64,000 nt of DNA from Hyphomicrobiales bacterium (GCA_930633525.1 CAKNFP010000001.1:4525501-4589500), one strand, 5' to 3'; shown: positions 21,566-32,701, counted from the stretch's first letter. Notes: generated by a model from the sequence alone, not told the origin. Program-made: numbers and translations.

Positions 21566-21569
<4 letters not shown>
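20418..21569 (-). CDS. PhoH-family ATPase (PhoL/YbeZ type)
   Basis: A 383-residue P-loop ATPase. Walker A is [13 protein letters not shown], Walker B is [10 protein letters not shown], and [13 protein letters not shown] follows. An N-terminal KH-like segment ([21 protein letters not shown]) fits the YbeZ subgroup that works with YbeY on RNA. The GTG start overlaps the miaB stop by 4 bp; the first 45 residues look unconserved, so a downstream start is possible. Confidence 0.9.
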
Positions 21570-22954
<1,385 letters not shown>

Positions 22955-23228
22955 TCGTTCAGATGCTAGCACGCGGTTCGCGGATCGGTCAGGAGAAAGT
23001 AAGCGGACGCTTTGCTGTCACGGCGCGGGTCAAGCGGCCTTGGGACGCCGGATCTCGTGGTGGATGTCACTCCGCCCGTTGATTCCAGTCATCCCTGACC
23101 TGCCAGCTCACCGCGTCGCATAAGGATGTCGCGTCACCCTTCTCCTCAATGTCACTCAGCCCCTGTTTAAGCCGCCGTGCGGCCCGAGGAAATAGGCCGC
23201 GCATGACAATCGCGCCAATACGCGCCTG

Positions 23229-24029
23229 TCACGTCAGGCCACGGGCGGCCCGGGCCGCCCGCATCGCGGCGCGAACCTGCGCCTCTGCAAGCCGTGTCAC
23301 GGCCTTGCGGTCGGTTGCCGCATCGACAGTAATGGGCTCGCCCCATGTCAGTATGACGTCGATCGGCGCACCTTTCAGGATCGCGCCGAGGTGCGGCGCC
23401 AGGTCCATGTCGCCATACCAGGCGATGTCGGCCCGCTCCGCGTCGCTCAGTGGCAACCCGCCGCGCCTGGCATAGGTGATGGTGAGGGGCTGGAGGCTGA
23501 CCGGCACCTCGCTGTCGCCCGTTAGGGTGTCGCGCACCGCGCCGACCAGCGAGGATCGGAACGGCAGGATGCGGATGCCGTCCCCGGTCGTACCCTCGGG
23601 AAACAGGACCACGGCGTCGCCGCGGCCGAGCCGGGATGCCACCATGGTGTTCGTCGTGGCCGTCGCGGCGCGGCGCGTGCGATCGATGAACACCGTGCGC
23701 TGCAACCGGGCCAGCAGCCCGACCACCGGCCAGGTCCCCACTTCCGCTTTTGCGATGAAGGAGACGGGTGCGGCCGCCGAGATCACCGGGATGTCGAGCC
23801 AGGACACGTGGTTGGCAACGATGAGGGCTGCGCTGTTCTTCAACCGCTCGCCGCGAACCACCAGGCGCACGCCGAGGATGCGGCAAAGCATGCGGTGATA
23901 GATCTGGGGAATGGCCTTGGCGGCGCGCGGGCTCGTCCTCACGGCCGCCCACTGCAGCGGAATGCCGACGAGGGTTATCGGCGCGATCATCGCCAGCCGC
24001 AGGACCTGCTTGGGGTGGGGGGCCTTCAT
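23229..24029 (-). CDS. plsC: 1-acyl-sn-glycerol-3-phosphate acyltransferase (PlsC family)
   Basis: A 266-residue membrane-associated acyltransferase converting lysophosphatidate to phosphatidate. The HX4D motif is NHVSWLD, the glycerophosphate-binding block is FPEGTTGDG, and an N-terminal hydrophobic segment spans about residues 10-28. The C-terminus has LTWGEPITVD and a basic Ala/Arg tail. Paralogues that acylate ornithine lipids share these motifs, so the exact substrate is not certain. Confidence 0.87.
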   Translation of the reverse strand: MKAPHPKQVLRLAMIAPITLVGIPLQWAAVRTSPRAAKAIPQIYHRMLCRILGVRLVVRGERLKNSAALIVANHVSWLDIPVISAAAPVSFIAKAEVGTWPVVGLLARLQRTVFIDRTRRAATATTNTMVASRLGRGDAVVLFPEGTTGDGIRILPFRSSLVGAVRDTLTGDSEVPVSLQPLTITYARRGGLPLSDAERADIAWYGDMDLAPHLGAILKGAPIDVILTWGEPITVDAATDRKAVTRLAEAQVRAAMRAARAARGLT

Positions 24030-24046
24030 CGACGAGGTGGTCTCCG

Positions 24047-24535
24047 TCAGGACGACGAGCGCCGCATCAACTGCGCCGCGACGCGCCGTCCGTCCGTCTT
24101 CACATAGTAGCTTTCGCGCCGTCCGGTGTGGAGGAAATCGAACGCCTCGTAGAGGGCGATCGCCGGCCTGTTGCCTTCTTCCACCTCGAGGAAGATGTCG
24201 GTGACGCCGCGTGCCATGACCCTGCCGAGATGGGCGGCCAGGAGCGTCTTGCCGAAACCCTTGCCATGGTGGCGCCGGGCGATCACCACCGTCAGGATCT
24301 CGGCCTCGTCCAGGACCGCGCGCGACAACGCAAAGCCGCTCGGCTGGCGATCACGCCCCAGAAAGAGCCCGTCGCCGACGATCATCGGGTCGATGGTCAT
24401 GGCTTCGAGATCCGCGGCACTCCACGGCCGGGCGAAGGCTTCCGCATGCAGCGCGGCCATGGCTCGGGCATGGTCCGGCCGCAGGGGAATGACATGGGCG
24501 TCGGAAGGAGGCCTCCACAAACGGTCGAAGATCAT
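24047..24535 (-). CDS. rimI: Ribosomal-protein-alanine N-acetyltransferase RimI-like
   Basis: A 162-residue GNAT enzyme. The acetyl-CoA loop is RRHHGKGFGKTLL, and FLEVEEGNRPAIALYEAFDF is the RimI signature. It acetylates the N-terminal Ala of S18 in E. coli. It overlaps tsaB by 4 bp; tsaB-rimI pairing is common and supports the assignment. Confidence 0.88.
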   Translation of the reverse strand: MIFDRLWRPPSDAHVIPLRPDHARAMAALHAEAFARPWSAADLEAMTIDPMIVGDGLFLGRDRQPSGFALSRAVLDEAEILTVVIARRHHGKGFGKTLLAAHLGRVMARGVTDIFLEVEEGNRPAIALYEAFDFLHTGRRESYYVKTDGRRVAAQLMRRSSS

Positions 24536-25227
24536 TGCGAAGCGGGCTGCCTCGGGATCTGTGCCGCCGTCTGGGGTTTGGCATCGGCTGGGCGCAGATA
24601 GAAGGGCTTGGGCAGGGCGGTTGCCGGATCGGCGGTGAGGCCGAGGCGCGCGACCCAGGAGATATCGGGGGCCATGCTCACGCCCTCCGTCGAGACTTCC
24701 ACGCCAAGCGCGCGCGCATCCGCGGCGACGAGGCCCGCGCCGGAGCCGACCAGCACGGCCGGGCCGGCGCCGAGGGCGCGGGCCGCGTCGCGGATCGAGA
24801 TATGGCGGGCGTTGACGACGCTGCGCCCGCCGGGGGCGACAGCCTGGAAGAACACATGCCCGTGCCGGGCATCGATGGCGGCACCGACGAGACGCTGCTG
24901 GCCGCTCGCCACGAGGGGAGCGGCGAAAGCCGTCAGCGTCGTGACGCCGACAACCGGGATCTTCGCGGCAAAGCCGATGGCGCGCGCCGCCGCGATGCCG
25001 ACGCGGATACCGGTGAAGCTGCCCGGCCCGATGCTCACGGCGACGCGGTCAAGGCTCTTGAACCCGCCATCGACCCGCGCCATGACCCGTTCCACCAGCG
25101 GCAACAGCGCCTCCGCGTGGCCACGTTCCATGACGAGAGCCTCGGCGGAAATCGGCGTTGCCGCATTGTCCTCCTGCACGCAGGCAGCGCATACGCCGAG
25201 CGCGGTATCGATGGCAAGAATACGCAA
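24532..25227 (-). CDS. tsaB: tRNA threonylcarbamoyladenosine biosynthesis protein TsaB
   Basis: A 231-residue ASKHA-fold protein, the partner of TsaD in t6A37 synthesis. It begins RILAIDTALGVCAACV and has the hallmark SIGPGSFTGIRVGIAAARAIG. Length is typical of the alphaproteobacterial form. The start is TTG at 25227. It forms a coupled pair with rimI downstream. Confidence 0.92.
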   Translation of the reverse strand: MRILAIDTALGVCAACVQEDNAATPISAEALVMERGHAEALLPLVERVMARVDGGFKSLDRVAVSIGPGSFTGIRVGIAAARAIGFAAKIPVVGVTTLTAFAAPLVASGQQRLVGAAIDARHGHVFFQAVAPGGRSVVNARHISIRDAARALGAGPAVLVGSGAGLVAADARALGVEVSTEGVSMAPDISWVARLGLTADPATALPKPFYLRPADAKPQTAAQIPRQPASQ

Positions 25228-25302
25228 ACCTGGCAGCCTTTCCGCCCTGAGACGCGGGCACCGTCCATGGCAGCGCCCGCTTGTATCAATTCCGTGTCGC
25301 CG

Positions 25303-25863
25303 TCAGATTGCCTGGACTTCGCGCACATCCGGCAGGAAGTGCCGCAGCAGGTTCTGGATGCCATGGCGCAATGTGGCGGTGGACGAGGGGCAACCCGAGC
25401 ACGCGCCCTTCATGGCGAGATAGACCACGCCGTCGCGGAAGCCGCGGAAGGTGATGTCGCCCCCGTCGCCGGCGACCGCCGGGCGGATGCGGGTTTCCAG
25501 CAACTCCTTGATCGTCTCGACGGTCTCGGCGTCTTCTTCCGCGAAGAATTCCTCGGCGGTGTCGAAGTCGTCGCCCGCGTCGGACCGCAGCAGCGGCTCG
25601 CCGGACATGAAATGTTCCATGATGGCGCCGAGGATAGCGGGCTTCAGGTGCTGCCATTCGCCGTCACTCTTGGTCACGGTTACGAAATCGGAGCCGAAAA
25701 ACACGCCCGACACGCCGTCGATGGCAAACAGCCGTTCTGCCAGCGGCGAGCGCTCGGCGCCCGCGCGATCAGGCAGATCCAACGGCTCGCCCGTCTTGAC
25801 CTCGCGGCCGGGAAGGAACTTGAGGGTCGCCGGATTGGGCGTCACCTCGGTCTGGATGAACAT
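25303..25863 (-). CDS. NfuA/NifU-like Fe-S cluster scaffold protein
   Basis: A 186-residue carrier of [4Fe-4S] clusters. The Nfu N-terminal domain begins MFIQTEVTPNPATLKFLPG, and the C-terminal NifU domain holds the CxxC ligand pair in GACSGCPSSTATL (around residues 150-155). The start at 25863 is chosen to match the family N-terminus; the frame extends 5 codons upstream. It lies upstream of tsaB on the same strand. Confidence 0.92.
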   Translation of the reverse strand: MFIQTEVTPNPATLKFLPGREVKTGEPLDLPDRAGAERSPLAERLFAIDGVSGVFFGSDFVTVTKSDGEWQHLKPAILGAIMEHFMSGEPLLRSDAGDDFDTAEEFFAEEDAETVETIKELLETRIRPAVAGDGGDITFRGFRDGVVYLAMKGACSGCPSSTATLRHGIQNLLRHFLPDVREVQAI

Positions 25864-26021
25864 GCGGTCTCTCCTCACGCAGCCGGTTCAAGGCCGGCGG
25901 TGTCGGTCTTGCCGACGAGTAGTGTCGACATACGGCCCATGACATTATGCCATATCCGCCATTGTCCGAATTAGACGAAATTGGCTCTGTCCGCGAGTGT
26001 GATGTGGCGACGCGGCCTGCG

Positions 26022-26624
26022 TCAATCAATGCGGACGGCCGACGAGCCGGCTGGGTGATCACCTGCCGCCTGGCGAAGCGCCAGCAGATCGAGCATCATG
26101 AGTTCCTCGTCGCGATAGTCGCCAGGGCCGAGCTTGAGCGCATGGCGCTCCAGTCCGTAGGGCGTGAAGCCGCGTGACACATAGAGCGCGCGGGCCCCCG
26201 GATTATCCGCTGCGACCGACAGATGCAGGATTTCGAGGCTCCCATTGGCCAGGGCATGGGCGATCAGCGCATCGATCACGGCGCCGGCGAGCCCCTGCCG
26301 GCGCCAGGCTTCGCGGACATAGACGCCCCAGACAAGGCCCTTGTGCAGCTGTTTGACGGATCCCGCCACCATAAGCCCGGCAATCGCGACAAGGTTCTCA
26401 CTCCCAGGGATGGGGTCGTTCACGAAAGCGCCGGCGATAAGGCTTGGGGGCTGTGTGGGAATGCGTGCCGCGAGCGCGTCATCCGACAGCTCCGCCCAGT
26501 CGGCGGGCACCGCGCCGAAGGAGCCGGGATTAAGGTTCAGCGCTTCCATCCGTATGGCACGGAAGGCGGGCGCGTCGCTCCGCGCGAGCGGACGCAGGAT
26601 CGGCGGAGGCGGCGTGGGGCTCAT
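26022..26624 (-). CDS. GNAT-family N-acetyltransferase
   Basis: A 200-residue acetyltransferase. The first part (ILRPLARSDAPAFRAIRMEAL) and the acetyl-CoA motif REAWRRQGLAGAVIDALI are typical of GNAT proteins, followed by LSVAADNPGARALYVSRGF. No substrate is suggested by sequence or context. It lies 27 bp downstream of a universal-stress-type gene. Confidence 0.85.
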   Translation of the reverse strand: MSPTPPPPILRPLARSDAPAFRAIRMEALNLNPGSFGAVPADWAELSDDALAARIPTQPPSLIAGAFVNDPIPGSENLVAIAGLMVAGSVKQLHKGLVWGVYVREAWRRQGLAGAVIDALIAHALANGSLEILHLSVAADNPGARALYVSRGFTPYGLERHALKLGPGDYRDEELMMLDLLALRQAAGDHPAGSSAVRID

Positions 26625-26651
26625 TGAGATGAGCCTTGCTGCAACGCTTCA

Positions 26652-27146
26652 TCAGGCGAGCGCATCGATTTCGTCCGTGCTGAGATGCCCCGGCACGATG
26701 GCGACAGGCACGGGAAAGCTCGCCGCGGCGCGGGAGGCGAGGGCCGAGACGAGCGGCCCTGGTCCGTCGCTGCCAGTGCCGGCGGCCAGAACCAGCAGGG
26801 CGATGTCCTCGTCGTCGTCGATGAAATTCACGAGTTCATCAGCCAGCACGCCGATCCGTGTGGCGCATTCCGGCTCCAGCCCGACCATGCCACGCACATA
26901 GGCCGCGGCGCGTTCGAGAGCGGCGGCTGCGTCGTCCTCGGCTTCCGCGCGCATCACATCGCCGACACCCAGCCAGTCCTGCATGTCGGCTTCCGGCTTG
27001 ATGCAGAGCAGGACGAGCGAAACGCCGGTGCGCACGGCGCGCCGGGCGGCGAAATGGATCGCCCGCTCGCATTCCGGCGTATCATCGACGACGGCGAGAA
27101 ATTTGGCATGGTGGCCGGCTTCATAGGCGCGTCGCGGTTTACCCAT
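26652..27146 (-). CDS. Universal stress protein family
   Basis: A 164-residue single-domain UspA-fold protein: KFLAVVDDTPECERAIHFAARRA at the N-terminus and a C-terminal core ALLVLAAGTGSDGPGPL followed by VPVAIVPGHLS. The ATP-binding glycine pattern is only partly kept. The start at 27146 (MGKPRRAYE) follows GGAGAGATCC; the frame runs 20 codons further up. Its role is not determinable beyond stress-linked nucleotide binding. Confidence 0.82.
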   Translation of the reverse strand: MGKPRRAYEAGHHAKFLAVVDDTPECERAIHFAARRAVRTGVSLVLLCIKPEADMQDWLGVGDVMRAEAEDDAAAALERAAAYVRGMVGLEPECATRIGVLADELVNFIDDDEDIALLVLAAGTGSDGPGPLVSALASRAAASFPVPVAIVPGHLSTDEIDALA

Positions 27147-27401
27147 GGATCTCTCCGAGGAACGCTTCGGGAAAAGGATGCTGGCAGGCTGTAAGACCGC
27201 GAGCAAGAGGTCTTGCTAAGCGTCGCTGCCGAGAGACAAATTTCAGGCGCACCAATTCCGGGAAGTCGCACTCTTCGCGCCTGAGCGCGTCCCGAATCGG
27301 CGAAAGCGGCCGCGCGATGTCTCATTCATGAGATGGCGGCATGGCCGACTTCGCAAGGGCTCGCGCAAGGATCGGCTCCCTGACTTCGCGGGTGTGCCGG
27401 C

Positions 27402-27725
27402 CTATTCGTCCTCACCGAAGCGGGATGTCACCAGGCTGGAGATGGCCTCAAGGCAGGCTTCGGCATCATCGCCCTTGGCGGTCACGAAAATCGTCGTGCC
27501 CTGCGCGGCGGCAAGGATGAGCAGGCCCATGATGGAGCGTCCCCCGACCGTTTCGCCGCAGCGGGTCACGGTGACGTCGGACTCGAAGGCATCGACGGTC
27601 TGAACGAATTTGGCAGAGGCGCGAGCATGCAGCCCCTTGCGATTGACGATCGCCAGTTCACGCACCAAGGCGCCGGGCGGTGGCACGAACGGCTCACAAT
27701 CCTCCACGTCGTCGATCGTGCTCAT
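27402..27725 (-). CDS. ptsH: Phosphocarrier protein HPr
   Basis: A 107-residue HPr with an N-terminal extension of about 18 residues. The phosphorylated histidine is His33 in NRKGLHARASAKF, and the HPr-kinase target serine is Ser64 in GGRSIMGLLIL. With EIIA and HPr kinase next to it, it belongs to the regulatory, non-transporting PTS of alphaproteobacteria. The ATG at 27725 gives the normal protein; upstream codons overlap the EIIA gene region and look non-coding. Confidence 0.94.
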   Translation of the reverse strand: MSTIDDVEDCEPFVPPPGALVRELAIVNRKGLHARASAKFVQTVDAFESDVTVTRCGETVGGRSIMGLLILAAAQGTTIFVTAKGDDAEACLEAISSLVTSRFGEDE

Positions 27726-27759
27726 ATCGTGCTCTTGGCCCTCATCGCGTTTCTGGCGC

Positions 27760-28161
27760 TCACTTTCCTGCCAGAACGCGGCTTGCCACGTTGATGTACT
27801 TCCTGCCCGCGTCCTGCGCCTGGAGGACCGCCTCCTGGAGCGGCATTTCGTCCCGAACGCTGACAAGCTTGATCAGCATCGGCAGATTGATGCCAGCGAC
27901 CACTTCGACCTGGCGTCCACCCATGACGGAGATCGCGAGATTGGACGGGGTTCCACCGAACATGTCGGTCAGAACCACAACACCGTCGCCGGTATCGACC
28001 TGATCGACAGCGGCGACAATGTCACGCCGCCGCCCTTCCATGTCGTCGTCCGGACCGATCGTGACGGTCTCGACTTGTGTTTGCGGGCCGACGACATGCT
28101 CCAACGCCGCACGGAATTCCGTGGCGAGGCAGCCGTGCGTCACGAGCACTAAACCGATCAT
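27760..28161 (-). CDS. Mannose-type PTS EIIA component
   Basis: A 133-residue EIIA-Man-fold protein with the phosphorylatable histidine His9 (LVLVTHGCLA) and the conserved LTDMFGGTPSNLA. No EIIB/C/D permease genes are nearby, so it probably acts in signalling with HPr and HPr kinase. It lies between hprK and ptsH on the same strand. Confidence 0.9.
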   Translation of the reverse strand: MIGLVLVTHGCLATEFRAALEHVVGPQTQVETVTIGPDDDMEGRRRDIVAAVDQVDTGDGVVVLTDMFGGTPSNLAISVMGGRQVEVVAGINLPMLIKLVSVRDEMPLQEAVLQAQDAGRKYINVASRVLAGK

Positions 28162-28238
28162 TCAGCAACCTTGCGGCACCCCCATATCGGGGAGCGCTCA
28201 TTTTGTGCATTGCGGCGGCAAGTGCAAGTGCAATACGT

Positions 28239-28763
28239 CTAAGTCTTCATCATTTCGTCATCAACAAAGCCTGAAAAGGCGTGTTGAGTCATCAAAAAAT
28301 CCAATACATCAAGCGCTATTGCTGCACTGCCGCATAAGCTTAGCCTTGGCAGCACAATCCCGCAGATATCCGCCCGTTGCGCCGCCGGATCGGGCATCCG
28401 TGCAGGGTACGCCTTCTCGCAGTCCACAACCAGTCGGACAATGCAGGCCGGTTCGAAATCAACCTTCACAATTCCGATGCTTCGAACCTCCCGCATCCCG
28501 GCGATCGGGGCTGGGACTTCGGCGATAAGGCGTCCGCCCGCCGGGATCAGCTTGACACGGTCATCCGCGACGAGTGCGGCAAAACGTCCGTCCCTCCGCG
28601 CATCCGCGACAAGCTGGCGTGCGAGCGTCGATTTACCCGATCCCGAAGGTCCACGGATGAGGATTCCGCATTCACCCACGACGACGCAGGACGCATGGAC
28701 TGTTGCCCGGCCGGAGCGACCCGCGTCCGGGTGAGAAGCGCCCGAGGGATCGGCGGACCCCAT
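28239..28763 (-). CDS. hprK: HPr kinase/phosphorylase, short alphaproteobacterial form
   Basis: A 174-residue protein holding only the C-terminal kinase domain of Gram-positive HprK (about 310 residues there). Walker A is RGPSGSGKSTLA (residues 37-48); VADDRVKL and the signature region IAGMREVRSIGIVKV follow. It phosphorylates the HPr serine and links the PTS to the adjacent ChvG/ChvI system. Its start lies 3 bp after the chvG stop. Short HprK forms of this kind are usual in Rhizobiales. Confidence 0.92.
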   Translation of the reverse strand: MGSADPSGASHPDAGRSGRATVHASCVVVGECGILIRGPSGSGKSTLARQLVADARRDGRFAALVADDRVKLIPAGGRLIAEVPAPIAGMREVRSIGIVKVDFEPACIVRLVVDCEKAYPARMPDPAAQRADICGIVLPRLSLCGSAAIALDVLDFLMTQHAFSGFVDDEMMKT

Positions 28764-28766
28764 CGC

Positions 28767-30587
28767 TCACGACGCGGGCGTTGCCGCCGCTGCCGGCAGG
28801 CGGACAATGAAGCGCGCACCGAGTCGTGGGCGGTCGCAGTCCGCAACCTGCCCAGCCTTTTCTCCCGCCGGCATCTCCGCGAAGCGGTTTTCCGCCCAGA
28901 TACGACCACGGTGGGCCTCCACGATCTGGCGCGAAATGGACAAGCCGAGGCCGGAATTCTGGCCGAAGCCCTGCTCCGGCCTGTCGGTGTAAAAGCGCTC
29001 GAAGATTCGCTCAATCGCATGTGGTGGAATGCCGGGCCCGTCGTCCTCCACGACGATCTCGACCTCCTGCGGCAGCCGCTGCAATTCAACGCGGATCTCC
29101 GCATCCGGCGGGGAAAAGGATGCGGCATTGTCGATGAGGTTGCGCACGACCTGTCCGAGGCGACCGTCGTTCCCCACGACGAAAAAGGCGCTGTTTCCGA
29201 GCGAACTCTTGTTCACGGTCACCTTGATCGGCACCGATCCCGCCGGCTTCAGCTCATTGGCGACGCTGGCGACGGTCTGCACGAGGCGTTCGAGGTCCAC
29301 CGGCTCGGACTCGGCACGGGCGAGCTCGGCATCGAGGCGGGACGCGTCGGAAATGTCGCTGATCAGCCGGTCGAGGCGGCGCACATCCTGCTGAATGACC
29401 TCGAGCAGGCGATTGCGTGCGTCCGCCTTCTTGGCAAGGGGAAGGGTCTCGACCGCGCTGCGCAGGGACGTCAGCGGGTTCTTCAACTCATGGGCGACAT
29501 CCGCCGCGAAGCTCTCGATGGCGTCGATCCGGTTGTAGAGCGCGCGCGTCATGTCGCGCAGGGCTCCGGATAGATGGCCGATCTCATCCGAGCGATCGGT
29601 GAAATCCGGAATCTCCTGGCGCGATTTGATGCCGCGCCGCACCCGCTCGGCGGCATCGGCAAGCCGGCGTACGGGGCCGGCGATAGTGCCGGCGAGAAGC
29701 ACCGAGAGGATCGTCATCACACCCGCCGAAACGGCGAAGACACGCAGGATGGCCCAGCGCTCCGCCGAGATGATGGCGTCGATGTCGCCGCCTTGCGTCG
29801 AGAGCAGCAACGCGCCACGCACCGTGCGGAACCGCTGGATCGGCACGGCCACCGAGACGATCGTCTGGCCACGGTTGTTGACGCGCACCACTGTTCCCGG
29901 CGTTCCGAGGAGCGCCTGCTGGACCTCTGGCAGCGAACGGCCGTTGATGGGCGCGAGCTCGTCGATCAGCGGAGACGAGCCCCCGCCGATCAGCTTCCAG
30001 AAGCCCTGCCAAACCCGTTCGAGCAGCGGCGGGTTGTCTTCCACGAGCGGGGGGAGATCGTAACGGAGAATATCGCCGCGTGAGTACAGCGAGCGGGAAT
30101 CGAGAAGCAGCAGGCCGTCGCGATCGTAGATGCGGGCACGCGTACGCGTAGGCGTCACCAGACGCCGCAGGACCGGGGCCACCCGTTCGGGATTGATGGA
30201 AAACTCCAGCGGCGACAGCTCGTCGTTCATGCCGAAGCTTTCGCCCGCCTGCAGTTGCAGGAGCTTGTCGGGATCGAGGGTGAGGGTGTCCGTCTCGACC
30301 GTGGCCGAGGCGGCAACCGCGGCGGCGATGATCTCGCCCTGGGTCAAAAGGCTCTGCACGCGCGCGTCGATGAGGCCGGCGCGGAACTGGTTGAGATAGA
30401 GAAAGCCGAGAAGCAGCGCGACGAGCCCGGCGAGGTTGAGGACGACGATGCGCCGCGTGAGGCTGGAGGCGCTGCGCGAGGCAAGCCCAGCCGCGCCGCG
30501 CCGGAGGGTCCGGGCAACACCGCTGAGGAAGCGCCGCGCTCCGCTAGGGCGCGTGCGCTCCGAACGATCCATCGGCTCGACCGCCAT
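28767..30587 (-). CDS. chvG: Sensor histidine kinase ChvG/ExoS
   Basis: A 606-residue inner-membrane kinase. Membrane segment 1 is about residues 47-66, a periplasmic domain of roughly 210 residues follows, membrane segment 2 is about 281-303, then HAMP (PVRRLADAAERVRRG), the HisKA H-box with His366 (FAADVAHELKNPL), the N box (VVRNLIDNAASFS) and VEDDGPGIPPHA. In rhizobia and Agrobacterium ChvG senses acid and envelope signals and phosphorylates ChvI. The order chvI-chvG-hprK-EIIA-ptsH is the conserved rhizobial one. Confidence 0.95.
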   Translation of the reverse strand: MAVEPMDRSERTRPSGARRFLSGVARTLRRGAAGLASRSASSLTRRIVVLNLAGLVALLLGFLYLNQFRAGLIDARVQSLLTQGEIIAAAVAASATVETDTLTLDPDKLLQLQAGESFGMNDELSPLEFSINPERVAPVLRRLVTPTRTRARIYDRDGLLLLDSRSLYSRGDILRYDLPPLVEDNPPLLERVWQGFWKLIGGGSSPLIDELAPINGRSLPEVQQALLGTPGTVVRVNNRGQTIVSVAVPIQRFRTVRGALLLSTQGGDIDAIISAERWAILRVFAVSAGVMTILSVLLAGTIAGPVRRLADAAERVRRGIKSRQEIPDFTDRSDEIGHLSGALRDMTRALYNRIDAIESFAADVAHELKNPLTSLRSAVETLPLAKKADARNRLLEVIQQDVRRLDRLISDISDASRLDAELARAESEPVDLERLVQTVASVANELKPAGSVPIKVTVNKSSLGNSAFFVVGNDGRLGQVVRNLIDNAASFSPPDAEIRVELQRLPQEVEIVVEDDGPGIPPHAIERIFERFYTDRPEQGFGQNSGLGLSISRQIVEAHRGRIWAENRFAEMPAGEKAGQVADCDRPRLGARFIVRLPAAAATPAS

Positions 30588-30783
30588 TGTCCTCGTCTAG
30601 ACCTCTCCGGGGATCCGCCAAGCACCGATATCGGCCGTAAGGCGCACAGGCCCTCCGGCTGGATGGGCCCGGCGATCGGCCCCTAGAGCAAACCCGACCG
30701 GATGAACTGAGGTCAATACATTCAAGTCGATGAATTTGCTCGTCTATTTCAAAACGGGGCAAGTTCGCAACCGACGACTTGCT

Positions 30784-31482
30784 CTAGGCCTCCTTGAAGC
30801 GATAGCCCACGCCGTAAAGCGTCTCGATCATGTCGAAGCTGTCGTCTACCGCCTTGAATTTCTTGCGCAGCCGCTTGATGTGGCTGTCGATGGTCCGATC
30901 ATCGACATAGACTTGGTCGTCATAGGCAGCGTCCATCAAGGCGTTGCGGCTCTTGACCACGCCAGGGCGCTGGGCGAGCGCCTGCAGGATAAGGAACTCC
31001 GTCACCGTGAGGGTAACGGGGTCGTTGTGCCAGGTGCAGGTATGACGCTCGGGATCCATCTTCAGCAGCCCGCGCTCCAGGGCCTTGGCATCATTCTCGC
31101 GCGGGGCGGACTGGTCACGGGGGCTGACGCGCCGTAGCACAGCCTTGACGCGCTCGACGAGCAAACGCTGTGAAAACGGCTTCCGGATGAAATCGTCGGC
31201 GCCCATCTTGAGGCCGAACAATTCGTCGATCTCCTCGTCCTTGGAGGTGAGGAAGATCACCGGCAGGTCAGTTTTCTGGCGCAGGCGGCGCAGAAGCTCC
31301 ATGCCGTCCATGCGCGGCATCTTGATGTCGAGGATGGCAAGATCCGGGGGGTTGGTCTTCAGACCGTCGAGCGCGGAGGCACCGTCAGTATAAGTCTGAA
31401 TGCGATAGCCTTCCGCCTCCAATGCAATGGAGACCGAGGTGAGGATGTTTCGATCGTCATCGACGAGGGCGATGGTCGGCAT
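30784..31482 (-). CDS. chvI: Response regulator ChvI (OmpR/PhoB family)
   Basis: A 232-residue regulator: receiver domain with phospho-acceptor Asp52 ([13 protein letters not shown]) and a C-terminal winged helix ([29 protein letters not shown] recognition region). It is the partner of the ChvG gene 196 bp downstream. In rhizobia pckA lies divergently upstream of chvI; here two HugZ-like genes separate chvI from the broken pckA. Confidence 0.95.
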   Translation of the reverse strand: MPTIALVDDDRNILTSVSIALEAEGYRIQTYTDGASALDGLKTNPPDLAILDIKMPRMDGMELLRRLRQKTDLPVIFLTSKDEEIDELFGLKMGADDFIRKPFSQRLLVERVKAVLRRVSPRDQSAPRENDAKALERGLLKMDPERHTCTWHNDPVTLTVTEFLILQALAQRPGVVKSRNALMDAAYDDQVYVDDRTIDSHIKRLRKKFKAVDDSFDMIETLYGVGYRFKEA

Positions 31483-31843
31483 GCGTCTCGCTCATCATTC
31501 CGTTTTGCTCGGCCAAAAGAGCCGCAATGCGGCCGCAGAGGCGTCACGTGACATGTCACCTCGCGTCCTACGGCGGCCGAAATAAGGCGGCGCGGTCAAC
31601 CATCCTAGCCTGATCGGCGCCTTCGCACCATCGCGCATACCAAAAAGCTGAACGCGCCCACCCCCGCAATCCTCAATTTTGGAATTCGGTGGGCGACTGT
31701 GTGCGCATTGTCCGAGTGAAGATAAGTCTACGAATATTTCCGTTTGGCACAAGGCCCGCTTCTGCTTCCCTCACTTGCCGATAATGCAATTGTGAGGGCG
31801 CCAGCCGGCTTGTAGCGAGGGAGCAATAGCACCCGGAGGACAA
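31483..31843. other. Divergent intergenic region chvI / HugZ-like gene
   Basis: 361 bp without a credible gene. It must contain the chvI promoter (leftward) and the promoter of the first HugZ-like gene (rightward). The stretch 31675-31800 is markedly richer in A+T than its surroundings. I did not recognise an Irr or Fur box. Confidence 0.5.
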
Positions 31844-32701
31844 ATGCGAGACGACACGACAAGCGGCATAAACGACGCAAGCGCGATCACGCCACGCGAT
31901 TTCCAGGTTGATTTGCCCCCGTCGGCGCTCGATCCGAAGACGATTCGCGTCCATCTTCGGGCGCCGGTCGTCGCGGCTCTGGCGACCCGCGACCCGGGCG
32001 GGCATCCCTTCGCCACGCTGACCAATGTCGCGACGGACCAAGACGGCTCGCCTTTGCTCATCACCTCGCAACTCACGCTTCATGGAAGGAACATGCGGAC
32101 GGATGGGCGTATATCCCTGTCGCTCCAGCCCCTTGCCGGGACGGCCCGGCCGCAAGATGGTCGGCCGATTGCCCATGGCTGGGCGGAGGCGCTTTCGGGA
32201 GCGGTGCTTCCCCGGGCGCGGCTCACGGTCTCCGGGCAAGCGGAGATCGTCGATTCGCCCCAGGCCCGGCAACGGTTCCTGGCTCGGCATCGCAAGACCG
32301 CCGCGTTCATGCAGATGCCGGACTTCAGGCTATGGCGCCTCAACGTCACCGCCGCCCATTTCGGCGCCAGCGTGGCCGCTTCGGAGGTGATCCTCGATTG
32401 CGGAGCCGCACGGGCGCTGGCCGCCGCTGAGTCCGAGCTTCTCAAGCTGCTGAACGCCGACCATGGGGCTGACATGGCGCGCGTCGCCACAGTCCTTGCG
32501 GGGGCTCCCGATGGACGGTGGCGCGCGACGGGCATCGATCCCGAAGGGCTCGACCTGATCGCGTCGACAGCGACAGCCCGGATCTCCTTTCCGCATAGGG
32601 TCGAAGCGCCGGAAGCCGTGGTTGCTGTTCTCGCCGCTCTCGCGCGCGCAGGCACCGAAGGTCGCGATCAGGCGTTACAAACGCGGGAAATTGTCAATTA
32701 A
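31844..32701 (+). CDS. HugZ-like haem-utilisation protein (PNPOx fold + DUF2470), divergent copy
   Basis: A 285-residue protein with an N-terminal FMN-binding-type split barrel (VVAALATRDPGGHPFATLTNVA, then LLITSQLTLHGRNM) and a C-terminal DUF2470 domain (ELLKLLNADHGADMARVA, GIDPEGLDLI). HugZ relatives degrade or bind haem. The DUF2470 motif usually reads MNxDHAD; here it is LNADHGAD, so this copy has diverged. The ATG follows CGGAGGACAA. It has a paralogue 144 bp downstream. Confidence 0.82.
   Translation: MRDDTTSGINDASAITPRDFQVDLPPSALDPKTIRVHLRAPVVAALATRDPGGHPFATLTNVATDQDGSPLLITSQLTLHGRNMRTDGRISLSLQPLAGTARPQDGRPIAHGWAEALSGAVLPRARLTVSGQAEIVDSPQARQRFLARHRKTAAFMQMPDFRLWRLNVTAAHFGASVAASEVILDCGAARALAAAESELLKLLNADHGADMARVATVLAGAPDGRWRATGIDPEGLDLIASTATARISFPHRVEAPEAVVAVLAALARAGTEGRDQALQTREIVN

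Noticed and set aside
24535..25974. 479-codon plus-strand frame
   Set aside because: Antisense to tsaB and the NfuA-like gene; composition typical of a shadow frame.
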